This document shows positions 22,354 through 32,149 of a stretch of DNA of 64,000 nucleotides, in pieces. The position numbers and the translations under genes are program-made. How positions within the stretch are numbered: the stretch's first letter is position 1; each line of letters begins with the position of its first letter. Source of the stretch: Immersiella caudata (lineage: Eukaryota > Ascomycota > Sordariomycetes > Sordariales > Lasiosphaeriaceae); assembly GCA_030512335.1 (NCBI GenBank), contig JAULSU010000005.1, positions 744,001 through 808,000 of the forward strand, in the 5' to 3' direction. The notes below the pieces were generated by a model. It saw only the letters and a list, made by a program, of their open reading frames with translations, was not told where the DNA came from and searched no databases.

Positions 22354-22768
22354 GTGAAAGATAGGTACGGTCCCCGTGGTGAAAGTGCTCCTCCGAAGGA
22401 TGGAGGAGGGGTGTTCGAAGTAGGTTTGGATGCTCCTCCGAAAGATGGATGGAGCGGCAGGAGTTAGTTTAGGTACGGGCCGTAACCTCACCCCTGCGAG
22501 TTCCGGGATGCTCTGCTCCCGGGCCAACTCGACCGCCTTGCGCTCAAACTCATCACCGAATAACATCTCGACACGGCGTGCTTCAGTGCCGTCACGAGTA
22601 CCGTAAGATTCGAGTGGGAGGGGACGCGGGAGGGTCACAACCCGGTCTCGGAGGTTGGAGATGGCAAAGGTGCCAAGGGCGCTCTCATCGGAGCCTGAGG
22701 CTTCGGCGCGGCGGCGGCGATGACTGCCGCTTGGTCCGTGGCTTCAGGCGTCGGTAGATGGGACATCT
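22183..22768 (-). pseudogene. Small orphan gene, probably frame-broken
   Basis: From ATG 22768 the minus strand reads MSHLPTPEATDQAAVIAAAA and stops after 43 codons. An overlapping frame gives a more protein-like continuation: SALGTFAISNLRDRVVTL, PLPLESYGTRDGTEARRVEM and LFGDEFERKAVELAREQSIP. No GT-AG intron joins the two in phase, so a frameshift is likely. The second frame runs without a stop into the antisense of the ankyrin array, ending at 22183, so its natural 3' end appears lost. The leader has TTTAAAG about 90 nt upstream of the ATG. Family unknown. Confidence 0.35.
22354..22480 (+). pseudogene. Relic of a 17th ankyrin repeat
   Basis: Directly after the stop the frame reads VKDRYG, the expected linker. 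The sequence then jumps to GTGGTGAAAGTGCTCCTC, which matches the repeat segment encoding VVKVLL but in another frame. The middle of the repeat is deleted. A short motif, TGCTCCTCCGAA, recurs just downstream. This shows the array was once longer. Confidence 0.7.
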
Positions 22769-23157
22769 TGTGTATTGAGTTTGGGAAGAAGCAGATGGTG
22801 GAGAACACGTGAAGGAGGGAAGGGTGCTTCTTTTTCAAGTCAAGCCAAACTTTAAAGCAATTTGCCGAGAAGTGGGGCATAGTTCAGCCAAATGGAGCAC
22901 CTGGTAGCTGACAGAAAGCACAATGAACCCACCGTCTGCGACGAAGCATGTCCTCATCAAGATAAAAGCCGTTCCCATGCCGCACTAAGAACACCGACTC
23001 GGGTTTCTGGAGACTTAAGTCCAAACAAGTCCAAACTCGATGCATGTATCCATCCGCCCAAACGCCAATCTCAAAGCTTGGAGGGAAACGGCAACCGAAC
23101 AAACTTCTTCCCGTCGGGTGTCATGAGTGGACTGGGAATGGGGCCCAGACGCTTGGC

Positions 23158-23492
23158 CTAGTCACCCCAGGGCTTGACCATTGGATCCTGCACTCGATGT
23201 TAGCAGGTTGTTCAACAATGGTGGTAGTTTGCATCGAATGACTTACAAGAGGTCCAAAGATATTGAGGGCTTTCTGGGGGGAGAACGGAAAGAAGACGGG
23301 AGGAGGGGTAGGCTGCATCTTCGAACCCGCAAAGGGGCGCGGCGTTGGCCATTGCTGGAAAGCGACAGAGGGGTAGGTGGGCCTGGGGGTAGGCCGAAAC
23401 GCCGAAGCAGGAGAGGTCTTGAGGTTGTTAGAAGGCCTCTTTTGTGAGGTATTGGTGGCTTGTTTCGAGTGTTGAGGGGAAGAAGAAGATAT
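23158..23492 (-). pseudogene. Small orphan gene with lost start codon
   Basis: Two minus-strand exons (23247-23492 and 23158-23187) join over a 59-nt intron (donor GTAAGT, acceptor GTGCAG). They give a Pro/Ser-rich product ending ALNIFGPLDPMVKPWGD. At 23492, where the neighbouring gene at 24663 has its ATG relative to a shared TATA element, this copy has ATA followed by SSSSPQHSKQATNTSQKRPS. With an intact start it would be 91 aa. The first in-frame ATG now is at 23318, which would leave 33 aa. No known domain. Either a pseudogene, a non-AUG start, or a short protein. Confidence 0.4.
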
Positions 23493-23592
23493 GTTGAGGG
23501 CTTGAAGCTGGCAAGTACCTAGGCAGACAGCTTGAAGTTGGATGATGTCTTGGGAGAAGAGAAAAAGACGAGTTGGGAGGGGAAAGGGGTAA

Positions 23593-23605
23593 TATATACC
23601 TGTTC
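23593..23605 (-). promoter_or_regulatory. TATA element shared with the 24.66-kb gene
   Basis: The 13-mer TATATACCTGTTC (minus: GAACAGGTATATA) lies about 100 bp upstream of the lost start at 23492. The identical 13-mer is at 24774-24786. Confidence 0.5.
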
Positions 23606-24368
23606 GACACATGCAACCAAAAGCAGCCAGTCGTCGAGCCCTCAGGCCCAAGTCGTTCAAGGTTGCGGCGATAACGGGAAGAGTCCTGTATGACGCATAA
23701 TGTGGACTCTTTTCACGAAACTTGACTCAACAGCCACGCGGCAGAAGGCTTCGGTTCCTTCTAGAATGCCGTTGAGCGTATTTGCATGAGTTTGAGTTAC
23801 CAGGCTGGAAGTTTCCACTGCTCTGAGTGATGTCATGACATCAACCGTACAGAGGGGCCCGGCTAACTTGGCCCTAGGTGTCGTATGTACGATGAACAAG
23901 GTCAAACAGCGCCTCCCCTTCAGCGGCAGATGACGCCGCGCTTGGGCGGTGACATCTTGCTGCAGCACGAAAGCCATTTGATGCAAATTGGGGGATATGA
24001 ATGGCATTGCGAGGGCGGACAGTCAGCAAACCAAAGAACTTCAAGGGGCTTTGCTGTGCTGGAGGCGGGTTCGAGGGTGAATGAAGAAACACATCGCATT
24101 CGAGGCATCACTACGTCAAATTGTGCAAGATTGTCTGGCTTGAATGTGCCGAGTTGAATTCGTCTTTTCAAAGTATCGAGGGAACAGGACAGCCAAACTA
24201 TGCCCAAGAAACACCAATTGCCATGCAAAACCCCTTGCCCAACTCCCAGATCTATCGTTGATGTCCCTGCTCACATCCTCCCAGGAACAGGATCAACTCG
24301 CGAACAATTTCGTCCTGAAAGTTGTCAGCCTAGCACATGAAATGCGAGAAGACTGAAAAAACCCACAA

Positions 24369-24663
24369 CTACGACAACTTCCAGGGACGCGGGCACTGCG
24401 AGAGGATGCGGTACTCGGGCAGAGGCTTGTGGCGGGGAATCGGCTTCCCAGCGTCGATCGCAGCCTTGGTCAGGATGTTGTTCTCCCACCTGTCCATCAT
24501 GGTGCCCTAGGGGAGTTCATGTCAGTCCGGCTCAAGACTTGGGGTCGGAAGTTGTGAGGAATGCGGAACTTACGATGGGTGCCGGCCACGGGTACGTGGT
24601 CCAGTCGTTGGGCTCAGAGGCGGCGGTCCGCTGGGTGAAAGGAGTCTGCTGAGCGGAAGGCAT
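24369..24663 (-). CDS. Small orphan protein, 75 aa
   Basis: Exons 24574-24663 and 24369-24506 are joined by a textbook 67-nt intron (GTAAGT donor, CTGAC branch site, CCCTAG acceptor) with both exons in phase. The product starts MPSAQQTPFTQRTAASEPND and continues with WTTYPWPAPIG and MMDRWENNILTKAAIDAGKP. It ends PRHKPLPEYRILSQCPRPWKLS. It has no signal peptide or membrane helix and is rich in Pro and Trp. The TATA element is at 24774-24786, about 110 bp upstream. I do not recognise the family. The intron quality makes it likely to be real. Confidence 0.55.
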
Positions 24664-24773
24664 GGTGTTGTTAATGCGGAGCGAGCAAGTTGAAGTTGTC
24701 AACTTGAAGTTTGGAGATGGGAAGATGATGGATGGGAGAAGAGAGGAGGGTAACGAGTGTGAGAAGGCGGCAG

Positions 24774-24786
24774 TATATACCTGTTC
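24774..24786 (-). promoter_or_regulatory. TATA element of the 75-aa orphan gene
   Basis: TATATACCTGTTC on the plus strand reads GAACAGGTATATA toward the gene, about 110 bp upstream of its ATG. The same 13-mer serves the gene at 23.5 kb. Confidence 0.5.
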
Positions 24787-25330
24787 TTGACCTGTGAATC
24801 AAATGTCAAAAGGTTTAAACCACAGCCCAAGCTTCGGTTCCAACGCATCAGACGAAGCATTCATTCACAAGTCGAAACTCTGCCCAATCCACCGAGGGAG
24901 GGCCCCACGGTTGAGTGGCTCAAGCATGTCGAGTTGGCAAACACTTTGGTGCCTCAAAGGGCTCGAAACAAGCACGCCATATCAAGGTTCCGCATTGTGC
25001 TCGTGGACTTGGTTGTAGAGAAGCACGAGGACGAAGAACTCACAGTTGAGCTTGAGCTCAAGGTAGGTTATCTAAAAATGCTCTTGTCCATGATGCGATT
25101 CATTGTTCATAGCTGTCCACAATGACATTGTTCACGATGCCAGTGTCCATGATATCGGGCCATGCTAACCCTCGGGCTGCTGACGAAGATCACGACACGA
25201 CGTGTTCCCAGTTACACGCGCCTACGGTTATAACTTTGTGGAACGAATAACAGCAGCTAAACTAAGGTTGCGAAATAAGATTCTTAAATATTATTGTTCA
25301 TAGTTCTGATGTGACGTAGCAGACGAAAGT

Positions 25331-25735
25331 AAGCCGTTGATGTCAGACGGGCCGCGCACCTACCGCCCAAGGACTCACAAAAGTAAAAAGGCATCCACTA
25401 AACTCAATGACATTCCCTATCACTGGCAAACCCACCTTAACCCACAAAGCAAAATGAAGCCCAGCCCCAGGTTCGAACTGGGGGGAGCGCGCGCTGCTTA
25501 CTCAGAGCAGTAAGGTCACCACACCTCCCCTTCCTCACAGGGAAGGAAGCGAGGAGCATGCCACTGAGCTGAGAGTGCTATACAATTCTGGCTAAGAGAA
25601 TACCTGCGTAGCCTGACCTAAAGGCCCCTCGCATCGGCCCCAAATTGGTCCAGTCCACACTGTGCCGACGCGGTCGTTGATGAAAGATCTGCCGCGCATC
25701 TCCCGCCCGAGGGCTCATGAAATTTGGCAACTAGC
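25331..25735 (-). repeat. Two diverged copies of a short coding-like segment
   Basis: About 25331-25382 and 25671-25728 align at roughly 70 percent by eye. Translated on the minus strand they read CESLGGRCAARLTSTA and HEPSGGRCAADLSSTT. They look like ancient copies of the same coding end. Confidence 0.45.
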
Positions 25736-25911
25736 CTGCACAAGCGCGTCGAACAGCCGATAGCAATCGCCACTTGGCGTCCAACTTTGAGCTGTGTCCT
25801 CATATCGTGGTGATCGACGTAGGTCGGTAGCACGGCTCGGAACATGGTGTCGCCGACGCGCCAGATGCACACTGCAGCGCTATCTTCCCACCAGGACAAT
25901 TGCCCCGCCAT
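25618..25911 (-). CDS. Possible gene fragment, unknown
   Basis: From ATG 25911 an open frame of 97 aa reads MAGQLSWWEDSAAVCIWRVG, then VDHHDMRTQLKVGRQVAIAI and LCRLVAKFHEPSGGRCAADL. An upstream in-frame ATG at 25971 adds a hydrophobic stretch over a poly-T tract (PAFFFFLSLALRW). Composition is protein-like, but there is no splice or family evidence. It contains one of the two diverged copies noted at 25331-25735. Confidence 0.25.
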   Translation of the reverse strand: MAGQLSWWEDSAAVCIWRVGDTMFRAVLPTYVDHHDMRTQLKVGRQVAIAIGCSTRLCRLVAKFHEPSGGRCAADLSSTTASAQCGLDQFGADARGL

Positions 25912-28412
25912 ATGCCAGCGAAGCGCCAGGGAAAGAAAAAAAAAAAAGGCTGGAGTCATTGTCGCTGGCATGAGCTCCTAGATTGTTCACCCTTCTCTTC
26001 GTCATCAGCAGCATCGACGTCGAAACAAGGCATTGATGTGGATTTTGCGGGGGTCATGCCGCGAAGTGATCGGCAAACCTGGTCGCGCCACCAAGGCCCA
26101 GGCCCCACCGCTGCCGCGTGCTCTGTCCTGGGCGAGATCATCAAGAAACCTGCCGAATCCGGGAACTACGAGGTCGAAATTCTTCCGGCCGAACCGCTCC
26201 CTTCCCGCGTTCTCCAGAACCAAGGCATCAACCTCTGCGCGATTGATGTGAGCCTGCGAGACGCGAAGACGAATTGCCCTCCGACGCGAAGTCGAGGTCA
26301 AGGAATACAGCAACGACTTTGACCTGTGCTCGAAGCTAATTTCCGGCCAGAGGAAGCGGCGCAGCGAGGAAAGCGCAGCTGGACAAGCCCTTCACCCATC
26401 TGTCTGCGACGACATCTAAAAACAATCCAGACTCGAAGTGCACTCGGTCAGCAGCAAATTTGATCTTTTCCCGGCTCTACAGAGCAGCAAATTTCCCGTC
26501 TTGGCTGCCAGGGCACCGCAAACCTGGCCGGCCAGATTGTCGCCAGCATCGTCGAACGCGCTCCGCCCGCTGACCTCGACACCCCGCGACGTGCGCACCA
26601 TATCTACCATTGCGCACACCTCATTCCAGCAGACAAACCTCAGCGCGACATCGTCTCCGTCCAGAAAAAGCGGGAATGGTGCCGAGCGACAATATAACCC
26701 ACACTCGTGCTCCCCCTGAGCTCCCGGCGGCGACGCGTGGTTCTCGCCGTCGATTGGACCTCGATGGCACGGGCCAAGAAATAAAGGGGATAAAAGAGGC
26801 TCTGGAACAAAAGCGGCCCAATATGACCCCTGAGGGGTAAAAAAGGGAATGCCAAAATGGGCTCGAGACGCTGCGCCTGCAAGTGGCCATTTTGCCAGGA
26901 GGATTTTCCCAATTCTTTGCGCAGAGCCCGAGACCCCGTCGAAGCAAGATTCCAACATCAGCAGTCTGATGCCCCGCAGCGAGATGTTGCGCCAAGCGGC
27001 GGCAGCGTCCTGCTCGTCACTTTTCCCGAGACATCGAGATCGAGGAGAATGCGGTTGTTGCCAGCCCATTGGATCGACTGATTGACTCGCCCCTCAATGC
27101 GCTTGAAGATCGCAAATTGACTGCCATGCGAGCGCTGGAGTCACAGAGAGGGCGATGTCGAGAGTCGCTCCACAGGTCGTTCGAGGCCATTAGCAGCCTA
27201 GCCGAATGTAGACCGTGCGTCCCAGTTTGGACGTTTCACGTTTGGCAGGTTGGGTGGGAGGCATGCGCAGGTACTGGAGAGATCGGAATGACTGCCGATG
27301 GCCCTGCATTGAGGTGTGGTGGGGGGGCTCAGATTTTCCGCTGGGTTTTGACACCTATGCCATGCCCCTCCAACTTCTTTGCTGTGGGTCGATTCTTCCG
27401 CAGTCTTGGCTGCTTGTCGCGCGCTCACTTTTGCGGGAGCGCTCAACTTGTGGGCGGCAAAATGATGGTTTAAGGTCTTGGGCGCGGAAACATCAGCACT
27501 GTCTGAGGGCGCCAGGCCCCTGAGCTCGGTGCTTGCCGCCAAACAACCGCGCTGGGCGAGGGCTTCGTGGGGAACTTCACCGCGGTCCGAACTTGTTGGC
27601 CTGCGCCTAGCCAGGCAACTCCACGCCATGTTGGCCATCCGGGATCTTCCCGCTGGAGCACGGCCAGGCGATCCTTGGATCTCAGGGTCATCCCAAAAAC
27701 AGGACTCAGGTTCTATCTCGGTCGCCACGGCTTTCAGTGGTCAGCGCCGCCAAGGACACCGCCGCTGAGCTCCTCACTGGACAGCCCGACCTCTGCTCCG
27801 TCGTTTCATGTTGCATCGCCAGCTAATTTCCCAATCAGGGCCAGCCACACCTCTGCCAGTGCCTTGCATCCAGGCTCGATCTCGGCAGGGGGCCAGTTCG
27901 CCATCCCGGCTCCATCGTTCATCCTCCGTGCCGAGGTGGGGTCCAGGTCCATATGCCACCTCCTTGCTTGGTCCCGCTCATCTATCCCGTATATATGCTC
28001 ATTTACAACCTCCAGCGCGAAGCCATGCCTTGCTCAGCTTCACCTTCCACTCTCTTTACCTTGCTTCGGACATTTACTTTCGCTTCCCGTTCCCGTTGTC
28101 TTCTTCAGCCTCCACGCTCCTTGAACTCGGTTCTTCACACGGCTCATCAGCGTCGACCCGTGCGAACCGCCCGTCACTCCTTTCTTATATATCCGGACCC
28201 GGATTCCATTCTTACCACCACAGCCCCTATAGCCCGTGGTAGACAACCGCACTTCTCAGACTTTCCCTTGTTGCTGTCTAGCACAGGCAGGACCGAGCAA
28301 GACTCTGGCAGTCAGCAGTCTGAAGACATCTCGATTCTTGAGAGCCACGGCAGCGGTCAACATCACCCTCTTTCTCTTCTACATCACGGTGCCACTCGCT
28401 CAAGCCCAAACC

Positions 28413-29375
28413 ATGCGCGCCTACGCCCTTCTCCCGTTCCTTTCTTCTCTCACGGCCGCTCTTGCGCCGCCCAACTACCCCGGCTTCCGCACCCTCTGGG
28501 CCGAACACTTTCCCGGCAACGCCGGCGACCTCCCCAGCAGCTCCAACTGGGACTTCCGCCTCGAAGAGTAAGCCACCTCAACCCTCCCACCTCCCACCCT
28601 TCCAGCCCAAGCTCACCCCGACCTCTCCCCAGCTTCCAAGTAAACAACGAAGTCCAACGCTACCAGCGCAACCCCCACAACATCCAAATCTCCGGCGGTG
28701 GCACCATCCAAATCGTCCCCCGCAACAGCGGCGGGAAATGGACCTCGGGCCGCATCGAATCCAAAACCGCCCACTGCCCCCAACCCGGCAAAATCATGAT
28801 GGTCGAAGCCGTCATCCGTTTCGGTGACCACCCCCGCGACCGCAAACAAGGCATCTGGCCCGCCTTCTGGATGCTCGGCGAATCCGTCCGCCGCGGGACA
28901 AACTGGCCCATGTGCGGCGAGCTCGACATCATGGAGACCGTCAACGGCGCGCCTACCGCCTACGGGACGGTGCACTGCGGTAGCCCGAACGGTGGGCCGT
29001 GTAACGAGCCTATGGGCCGGCCGGCGACGGTGGATTTGCATGATAATGGGTGGCATAAGTGGAGCATCAAGATTGATCTTACGAATGGGGATTGGAGGGC
29101 GCAGCAGATTCAGTGGCTGAAGGATGGGAATGTGTTTAGCACGTTGAGGGGGGCGGATATTGGGGATCAGGGGGTTTGGGGGACGTTGGCGCATTCGCCC
29201 ATGATTATCATTTTGAACTTGGCTGTGGGGGGGAGTTGGTGAGTACTTCTTGAGCCTGTGAGAAGGGAATGGGGGTGGCTAACCAGAATGCAGGCCTGGT
29301 CCGCCGAATGCGAATACGGCTGATAGCTGGGGGAGCATGATGGAGGTTGAGTATGTTGCTGTTTACTCGACCTAG
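28413..29375 (+). CDS. Secreted GH16 endo-beta-1,3(4)-glucanase
   Basis: Exons 28413-28567, 28633-29238 and 29294-29375 give 280 aa. Residues 1-18 (MRAYALLPFLSSLTAALA) are a signal peptide. The mature protein is a GH16 beta-jelly-roll: WDFRLEDFQVNNEVQRY, SGRIESKT, the active site CGELDIMETV (E-x-D-I-x-E, with nucleophile and acid/base glutamates), GTVHCG, WHKWSIKID and PMIIILNLAVGGSWPGPP, ending SMMEVEYVAVYST. This corresponds to fungal laminarinase/mixed-linkage glucanases that cut beta-1,3(4)-glucans in walls. I start at the ATG before the signal peptide; the frame is open upstream without an ATG. No carbohydrate-binding module or GPI signal is seen. Confidence 0.92.
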
Positions 29376-29694
29376 ACGGGACGCGCTTTGGTGTGAGGGG
29401 AGAGGGGAAGCCTTCTGGGAAGGATGGGGGCTATGATATACGATATACGAAGGCACGGCGAAACCGGACGGATATACGGGCTGGGTCGGTACGCGGCGTT
29501 TTTGGAATGGTCTCGTCTTGAGGGACTGCGACTGCGACTCTTCGATTCTGATGATACCTACACTTTGGGATATGCTTCATACACTCGCTACGGGGCGAGT
29601 TTGGGTGGTGGGATTTGGGCTTTTTGTATATCATGCACATGGATGAACTGTATATGATGTTGCACGTTGCTCCTTTCCGTTGGCGTTTGTGCTC

Positions 29695-30416
29695 TCAAGG
29701 TGTTATGTCCCGCGGTGGATCCACAACGGTAACGAGATCGTCGGCCCTGATGAAGAGGGCTTCCCTTGCGTCGATGGGATTGCCCATATTGTTCAGCCAG
29801 GTTGCCACTTTTTGGCGCAGGCTTGTGAGGGCTTCGGTCGAGCGCGGAGGCCCATGTAGGTGGAAAGGAGTTCGTCTGCGTAATGGGTCAGAAAACCACG
29901 GCGTCAGTCTCAGTAACGTACCAAGGGTACAGTGCCTCTGAAAATTCCCGGCAGTAGTGGGTTGATAAAAAATTGTAACATGAACTGACCGTACTCGCGC
30001 AGTTTCAGATAAGCCCTGTCCATAAGCTCCCTCCTCTCCGGCCGGTCCCCCCCGTATCGTGCTACCCCCAGCACCGCTGTTGCCCTCACCAGCGTCCATG
30101 ATACACAGATCCTGCTCTAAAGAGGAAAGATCATCTTTTAAAGTGAGCAGGACTCGCGCGTGGAGCATATCGAAGCGGCGCAGGATGAATACGTCGTCGT
30201 CTGAGGACAGGAAGGCAGCGAAGCCCGAGTATCCTACATCACGGTGGCTGTTTTGGTTTTCTCCATGACTGGATGCAAGGTATTATTAGCCTCAGGGTCT
30301 GGGAAAAGGGGGTTTGATTACCGAGGAGTCTCGTCAAGTTCGATTTCTTCCATCTCTCTTAACTGTTGGGGGTTCACCAGCTCATTGCTAGGCAGGTGCG
30401 GTGTCTGAGTTGCCAT
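29695..30416 (-). pseudogene. DUF6594 protein, two frameshifts and truncated
   Basis: Exons by homology are 30322-30416, about 29990-30268 and 29695-29875, with introns of 53 and 114 nt. The product starts MATQTPHLPSNELVNPQQLR. It follows the DUF6594 pattern: GYSGFAAFLSSDDDVFILRRFDMLHARVLL and LKDDLSSLEQDLCIMD. The next block, RPERRELMDRAYLKLREYDELLSTY, is in frame only if one base is dropped from a 7-C run (plus strand 30047-30053). The following block, LTSLRQKVATWLNNMGNPID, needs a compensating one-base gain near 29840-29850. It then stops after DDLVTVVDPPRDITP, without the C-terminal helices usual in the family. Function of DUF6594 is unknown. Confidence 0.7.
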
Positions 30417-30851
30417 GATGACGCGGGCAGGGACAAACCATGTCGACAAGCCTCTTTTGTGCGCTATTTTAATTTGCAGGTTGTTTCGGTTCTCGTACTC
30501 TGGGAGGTGAAGTCCAGGCTTTCAGGCGTTAGGGGGCGGAAGGTTGGGCAATTAGCGGTGTATTCAGAATGGGATTCCTGTTCGTCCAGGGTGGCTGGCG
30601 AGCTGGGCATCTGCAATGTGTCTTGGCAGCTTGTCAATGGCTGCAAGTTCTATGGCATCATCCGCTTCAGGGGTGCGTCGGCGCCTAAGGCATCATTGCT
30701 CCCACAGGGCTTGGGCTCCGCTGGCAGTTCGGCACACTCTGTCTGCCTGTCAGAAGCGAGTCGCGCCCACATCGGGGCGTTTTGATTTAATATCACACAA
30801 GAAGTCTGTCTAAGAAACTCTAGACTCGGGCTAGAAGGCGTTGATGCTAGT

Positions 30852-32149
30852 TCACTGTCTCTGATTCTGGCCTGGCAGAGCCTCCTCCAGAACAATGAAA
30901 TCTGTCGTTTTCCGTATCCCGCTTCTCAACGGCAAGTCGCTGGACTCGCTCCTTGGCACCGAGTTTCGCCGGCCCTCCGCCCGACCCTGCTCTGAAGGCG
31001 CCCCAAAGGCATCGTCGTCGCCATTGGTCTTGTTGATGTAGGCGGACCGTGACGGGTACTGAGTCCATTTGGAGCCAGGATTGCTCAGCCCCCTCCTTCC
31101 GTAACGAAGGTACACGTATATAGAGCGAGACAGGGCGAGATTGGCCGCGATGACGCCGAGGAAAAGCTCCAGGTTTGACCAGATAGCGGCGATGCAGTAC
31201 ACCCCTAGGTAGGAAAGAGCATCAAACGTCAGCCAGCATGATCCGTCAATTAATGTTGAGGGGTTTTATTTGACAACTTACAACTGAGGTCGTTCGTAAC
31301 CAAGCCCAAAGACGCCGCTCTCGCAATCCCGAACCCTGTTGCGCTGGTAGCCGCGTTAGATGATAATCGTCCAGCAACGGCTTTTTTGTCATTTTTTTTT
31401 TCAGAGAGAGGGGGAGTCAACACTCACAGGATACCGAGGCCCATAAGGCAGCACAGAGATGCCTTGGTCGTAAATGGCAGGCGAACATTCTGAATGACAA
31501 GCAGAGGAAGCAGGGAGCAGATGACGTCGGTGAGCAGAGAGTAGGCTGGCGCCACGGGTCAGCACCATTGCAGGTACAGAGCGGCCGGAGGCTGATACGA
31601 CTTACCAATCGTCAAGTAGATAGCATAGATGCGCACTTTTGTGTCCCAGCAGACGCCGACTCCCGTCCAGTATGCCGAGATGGGCCGGCACTGAGCCAGC
31701 AGAATGACAACACAGCCAAAGTTGGTGATGAAGAGGCCGGCCATGAGGGCGTACAAGAAGATTTTCAGGCCTCTTTCCTTCTTGATGCGAAGGATCAAGA
31801 GACAAATTGAGACCTTGAGCAGACACATACTCAAGAACAGAATGACTTGGGCATACCATCCTAGCATGTTATTGTTCATGTAGTCATCGGGGCTTATGTA
31901 CCAGCGGTGCCTGCCGTTGCCGTACTTGTTCACCTGAACAACTTGCAGTGCAAAGCGCGCGACGCACAGAGCGGCGACAACGACCATGGTGTAGTCATCG
32001 AGACCGAGAGCCCCTAGCGAAGACCGAACGAAGATGCGTAGCGATGAAGTGATGACAATAAAAGCAATCAGCACGCCGCTGACTGCCAGAAAGGTAGGGC
32101 CGACGTTTTCATCCGGCGGCAGCGGATCAGGCGGAGTAACTGGCGCCAT
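30852..32149 (-). CDS. PTH11-like seven-helix membrane protein
   Basis: This is a member of the fungal rhodopsin-like/PTH11 family of putative G-protein-coupled receptors. Exons 31606-32149, 31428-31545, 31282-31343 and 30852-31204 give 358 aa, all phases matching (introns 60, 84 and 77 nt). I start at ATG 32149; an upstream in-frame ATG at 32191 would add 14 residues. Helices are visible at LAVSGVLIAFIVITSSLRIF, DDYTMVVVAALCVARFALQV, GWYAQVILFLSMCLLKVSIC, ALMAGLFITNFGCVVILLAQ, YSLLTDVICSLLPLLVI, SLCCLMGLGILATGFGIARA and IAAIWSNLELFLGVIAANL. The LGLDDY motif and the acidic W(S)NLE region are family marks. The tail (about 90 aa) is polar and Arg/Ser-rich. No CFEM domain is present. Confidence 0.9.

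Larger units (their letters stand above)
24787..28412. other. 3.6-kb region without a secure gene
   Basis: I see no confident gene. It includes a diverged coding-like duplication (25331-25735) and a possible gene fragment (25618-25911). A tRNA-like T-arm near 25471-25490 lacks a matching acceptor stem. About 27480-28400 is pyrimidine-rich and carries TATATAT near 27990 and 28184, likely promoter and leader of the GH16 gene. Confidence 0.4.

Noticed and set aside
25471..25560. tRNA-like T-arm (CCCAG-TTCGAAC-CTGGG on minus) near a stem at 25494-25514
   Set aside because: No 5' acceptor strand pairing with GCTGGGC is found within tRNA distance and the D arm is absent; at most a tRNA-derived fragment.
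26416..27069. Minus frame of 217 codons
   Set aside because: No start context, domain or conserved-looking block; neighbouring frames are equally open.
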